A stretch of DNA of 18,512 nt from Desulfobulbaceae bacterium. Its GTDB lineage: Bacteria; Desulfobacterota; Desulfobulbia; Desulfobulbales; Desulfobulbaceae. The notes below the pieces were generated by a model that saw only the letters and a list, made by a program, of their open reading frames with translations, was not told the DNA's origin and made no database searches. Positions 15,349 to 18,512 of this stretch are shown in pieces. The translations under genes were made by a program, and so were the position numbers. Location: positions 1-18,512 of the forward strand of contig JALSNT010000064.1 of NCBI GenBank assembly GCA_026986885.1, read 5' to 3'. The stretch's first letter is position 1; each line of letters begins with the position of its first letter.

Positions 15349-18300
15349 ATGAATCTAAAACCGACGAAAAAAACGATTGTTCTGGCAGGCATTGGTTTGA
15401 TCATCTATATCGCCCTGGCGATGATCTATTCCAGTATCAAAAAACATCATCCACTGACTGAACATGAAGGTGTGAGCGAACATGCCTTACTCAATACTGA
15501 ACAGTGGCAGCAAAAATCCGAGACTTATCAGAAACAACTGGCCGCTTTGCAGGCACAAAATCTGAAACTGCAAAAACAGGTCGAAAACCTTGAGCGGACA
15601 AAAAACCAAATGCTCATCACCCTGCCCTCCAGCGAGGTCATTGACAGGCTCAAGGAAACCCTGAAGGAAAAAAAGAATCTCGCCAAAGAACTGGCAGCAT
15701 GCAAGAGCCAAATCCAGGAGAAAAAAGGGAAATACACTCCGCCGGATGATGTCGGCAAGAAGGAAACAGCTCAACCGCCTAAAAAAGGAACGGAAACAAA
15801 CAATGATTCCGAGGTGAGGATTCAAAAACTCATCGAGAGCCAGGACATTTTGGCCGGCAAATATCAACATCTGCTTCAGCAAGACAACGCTTTAAAAAAT
15901 ACCCTGAATGAGATTCAGGCTGAAAATTCCGCGCTGAAAGAAGAAAATCTTAAATTATCTACGGCGAATCAAAAACTTAACCAAACCCTTGCTGCCATTG
16001 AGACGAAAAATAAAGATCTTGCCGGGACGGCAAAAGAACATATCAACTCACTGACTGCGCAGGTTGAGAAATACACTGCTGAACTTTCAACGGCAAACAA
16101 GGCTATTGATGAGTTAAAGAATGCACTTGCCGCGGCTGAAATGAAACTGGCCAATGGGGAGAAAATTCGACAGGAAAAAGATGAAGAACTGAACAATCTA
16201 AGTGAAAAATCCCAACAGCAGGCAGCTGAAATAGGTAATCTGAAAGCACAGTTGACCGATGCCGTTTCCCAGTTAGCGCTTGTCAGGGAAAACCTGAAAA
16301 AAGCCAACTTAAAGGCAGAGGCAATGTTGCGTTACGGTCAGCAAAAAGATCAATTGCTGGCACCGTCTACTCGCCGAATTTCCGAGCTGGAACAAAAACT
16401 TGCTGAAAAAACGACCGAACTGGAACAGGCCCGCAATGAAATAGCCGGCATCCGGCAGCAGCTCGCTGCCAAGCCGGATGTTGATGCTGCTATGAAGGAG
16501 CAATTTGACAAACTCAGGAAACAGCTTGCCGAAAAAACAGCAACCTTGGAGGCACGGGAAAAAGAGCTCGTAAAATTGCGCGGATCATTGACGCAAATGC
16601 AGCAGGAAAGAGAAAAAGAACTCGCAGAACGTCAACAGATGGTCAGAGATCTTGCCTCTATGACCGAATCTACCGATGTATTTAAGAATGAAATCGCCAA
16701 GCTGAAGGAACAAGTTAACAAGTCCAATTCCGCCCTGGATAGTTGCAGTAAATCTCTAAAAGAATCACAGGCCGAACTTGCCGGGATCAAAAAAGAACTC
16801 GCAGGCACCGTAGCTGATAGAGATACACTTCAACAAACCCTTACCAGTAAGGAAAATGAACTTGCCCAGGCACAAAAAATAAATACAGTGCTGCAGGAAA
16901 AGCTGAAACAGACTTCGGAAGAACTTGTCGCCGCCAATAATAAAATAACTACTCTCCAAAAAGAGGAAACAGGGGTTAAGCAACAATTTGCCGCCCTGCA
17001 GACCAACGTCCAGGAACTTGAGCCTCTGAAGAGCGCATTACAGGCTAAAGAAACGGCATTGTCGGCAGCGGAAAAGAAAATTTCCGAACTGGAGACGCTG
17101 GTCGATGAAAAAACAACTGCAGCTGCCGATCTCCAGAAACAGGTAGAGACCCTTAATGCCTCTGTCGCATCTTTAAATGATGAGAAAACTGCTCTCACCA
17201 AGCAGTTGACCGAGGCGCAGGAAAAACTTGTGGCTCTGGCCGATCTCCAGAAACAGGTGGAGACCCTTAATGCCTCTGTCGCATCCTTAAACGATGAGAA
17301 AACCGCACTCACCAATCAGTTGAACGAGGCACAGGAAAAAATCGCGGCTCTGGCCGATCTCCAGAAACAGGTGGAGACCCTTAACGCATCTGTCGCATCC
17401 TTAAACGATGAGAAAACCGCACTCACCAATCAGTTGAACGAGGCGCAGGAAAAACTTGCGACTCTGGCCGATCTCCAGAAACAGGTGGAGACCCTTAATG
17501 CCTCCGTGGCATCTTTAAACGATGAGAAAACCGCACTCACCAAGCAGTTGAACGAGGCGCAGGAAAAACTTGCAACTCTGGCCGATCTCCAGAAACAGGT
17601 GGAGACCCTTAACGCCTCTGTCGCATCCTTAAACGAGGAAAAGACCAATCTCACCAAACAACTTGAGAGTGCCAATAAGGCTGCCGGCAATATTGAAAAG
17701 CTGCAGGCTGATCTCCAGACAAAGGCAAAGGAGCTTACCGCCGCTCAAACCCGGCTGAAAGAATTGCAGAAAAAAGCTGGTGATTTGCAGACTATTACGG
17801 CAGATCTTAAAGAAAAAACCGATGCCCTGGCGGCTGCCAATGACAAAATCAGCGAACTCGATGCCAAACTCAAAGCACTGAGTACGGAATTAACCCAAAA
17901 CAAAAAACAGGAGAAGACACTGCAGGATCGTCTCGCTGCTGCCGAGACCAAAATTCAAAACTTAAACAAGACATTGCAGCAGGAAAAAGATATCGAGAAA
18001 CAACTCAACGAAAAAGAAACAGCGTATAGCCAAATGCAACAAAGTTTTGCCGCTCTCACAACTGAAAAGAAGCAGCTTGACTCTAAACTTGCTCAGAGTG
18101 CCGCCCTGGCTGCTCAACTGGCTGATCTACGATCCACTTTTTCTGCAAAAGAAAACGAAATAGAACAGTTAAAATCAACAGTCGCGCAACTGCAGGGCAA
18201 TGCCGGCAAAATTACGGAACTGCAACAAAAACTTGCAGAAGCCAACCAAAAGGTCACGGATCTTGAAGAAAAAATCAAAGCCCTGAAAAATGAAAGTGAG

Positions 18301-18512
18301 CAGGCTTTATTGAAGTCCAGGGATACTGATAAGGACGGAGTTTCCGATGCCGATGACAAATGTCCCAAGACTCCGGCAGGAGCCGTCGTTGATGCCCGCG
18401 GCTGTGAAAAGGACAGTGATGCGGACGGTGTTGTTGATCGACTTGATCTGTGCCCCGGAACAGCTGCCGGTAGTTCCGTCGATTCTCTTGGCTGTGAAAA
18501 AAATGCCAAGAT
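15349..18512 (+). CDS. Giant membrane-anchored coiled-coil protein with TSP3 repeats (partial, runs off the window)
   Basis: The frame is open for 1054 codons from ATG 15349 to the window edge with no stop. Residues 1-8 are basic, about 10-28 form one membrane helix (IVLAGIGLIIYIALAMIYS), and about 45-985 are an almost uninterrupted Lys/Glu/Gln/Ala/Leu coiled coil. Five 38-residue tandem repeats occupy 593-782. From residue 992 come two 30-residue thrombospondin type 3 repeats (DTDKDGVSDADDKCP and DSDADGVVDRLDLCP, each ending GCEK) that normally bind calcium. TSP3 repeats of this form usually precede an OmpA peptidoglycan-binding domain, which would lie past the edge. The predicted topology is N terminus in the cytoplasm, rod in the periplasm, and far end tethered to cell wall or outer membrane. 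No function is known. The ATG lacks a clear ribosome site but fits the membrane anchor. Confidence 0.88.
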   Translation, partial: MNLKPTKKTIVLAGIGLIIYIALAMIYSSIKKHHPLTEHEGVSEHALLNTEQWQQKSETYQKQLAALQAQNLKLQKQVENLERTKNQMLITLPSSEVIDRLKETLKEKKNLAKELAACKSQIQEKKGKYTPPDDVGKKETAQPPKKGTETNNDSEVRIQKLIESQDILAGKYQHLLQQDNALKNTLNEIQAENSALKEENLKLSTANQKLNQTLAAIETKNKDLAGTAKEHINSLTAQVEKYTAELSTANKAIDELKNALAAAEMKLANGEKIRQEKDEELNNLSEKSQQQAAEIGNLKAQLTDAVSQLALVRENLKKANLKAEAMLRYGQQKDQLLAPSTRRISELEQKLAEKTTELEQARNEIAGIRQQLAAKPDVDAAMKEQFDKLRKQLAEKTATLEAREKELVKLRGSLTQMQQEREKELAERQQMVRDLASMTESTDVFKNEIAKLKEQVNKSNSALDSCSKSLKESQAELAGIKKELAGTVADRDTLQQTLTSKENELAQAQKINTVLQEKLKQTSEELVAANNKITTLQKEETGVKQQFAALQTNVQELEPLKSALQAKETALSAAEKKISELETLVDEKTTAAADLQKQVETLNASVASLNDEKTALTKQLTEAQEKLVALADLQKQVETLNASVASLNDEKTALTNQLNEAQEKIAALADLQKQVETLNASVASLNDEKTALTNQLNEAQEKLATLADLQKQVETLNASVASLNDEKTALTKQLNEAQEKLATLADLQKQVETLNASVASLNEEKTNLTKQLESANKAAGNIEKLQADLQTKAKELTAAQTRLKELQKKAGDLQTITADLKEKTDALAAANDKISELDAKLKALSTELTQNKKQEKTLQDRLAAAETKIQNLNKTLQQEKDIEKQLNEKETAYSQMQQSFAALTTEKKQLDSKLAQSAALAAQLADLRSTFSAKENEIEQLKSTVAQLQGNAGKITELQQKLAEANQKVTDLEEKIKALKNESEQALLKSRDTDKDGVSDADDKCPKTPAGAVVDARGCEKDSDADGVVDRLDLCPGTAAGSSVDSLGCEKNAK
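17125..17694 (+). repeat. Five tandem 114-bp (38-codon) repeats inside the coiled-coil gene
   Basis: Units start at 17125, 17239, 17353, 17467 and 17581, each with GCCGATCTCCAGAAACAGGT or one change from it. Units 1-4 are nearly identical over the full length. Unit 5 is the same for about 54 bases and then diverges (ESANKAAGNI instead of NEAQEKLATL). The protein unit begins ADLQKQVETLNASVASL. Many differences among units 1-4 are synonymous. The array is in frame, so gain or loss of a unit would change only rod length. Confidence 0.93.

Noticed and set aside
15487..18509. A series of minus-strand frames opposite the coiled-coil gene, with Ser/Phe/Cys-rich translations and repeats
   Set aside because: They are antisense shadows of the Lys/Glu/Gln-rich plus-strand frame. 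The plus strand is open throughout from 15349 and has clear domains, while these have none.

Overview
The window looks like chromosomal DNA of a Gram-negative, probably anaerobic bacterium with roughly balanced base composition. A DUF39/COG1900 'homocysteine biosynthesis' protein (a family typical of sulfate reducers, other strict anaerobes and methanogens), an outer-membrane phospholipase, and a TSP3-repeat envelope protein of the type usually ending in an OmpA domain together suggest Desulfobacterota, perhaps Desulfobulbales. That placement is inference from gene content. No rRNA, tRNA or CRISPR array was seen, and no protein-coding transposase.

Layout from left to right: a DUF39 sulfur-transfer gene on the minus strand (3-1190) is divergent from a plus-strand pair, pheA (chorismate mutase/prephenate dehydratase/ACT) and uup (ABC-F ATPase), ending at 4519. 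Convergent with these is a minus-strand potassium-uptake operon, ktrB then ktrA (6636 down to 4589). pldA (6889-7911, plus) and moaA (about 9008-7986, minus) face each other. A plus-strand housekeeping run follows: tsaD, rsmA, a DUF2062 membrane protein and an iron-type alcohol dehydrogenase (9372-13031). Then come glgB (13218-15152) and a very long open frame from 15349 that leaves the window.

Most of the window is ordinary core metabolism: amino-acid and sulfur assimilation, K+ uptake, tRNA/rRNA modification, molybdenum cofactor synthesis and glycogen branching. The less ordinary parts are these. (1) The last frame is open for all 1054 visible codons. It encodes a membrane-anchored giant coiled coil carrying five 38-residue tandem repeats, each with a 3-residue heptad break, followed by Ca-binding-type TSP3 repeats. 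It is probably a long tether between inner membrane and outer envelope. (2) A 212-bp nested hairpin element between moaA and tsaD has 12/13-matching terminal inverted repeats and a TAAAG direct repeat on each side. A 29-bp piece of the same repeat lies beyond the other end of moaA. (3) A second, unrelated palindrome of about 145 bp lies upstream of the coiled-coil gene, and its arm-end motif recurs upstream of ktrB. In both palindromes most arm mismatches would be G-U pairs in a plus-strand RNA.
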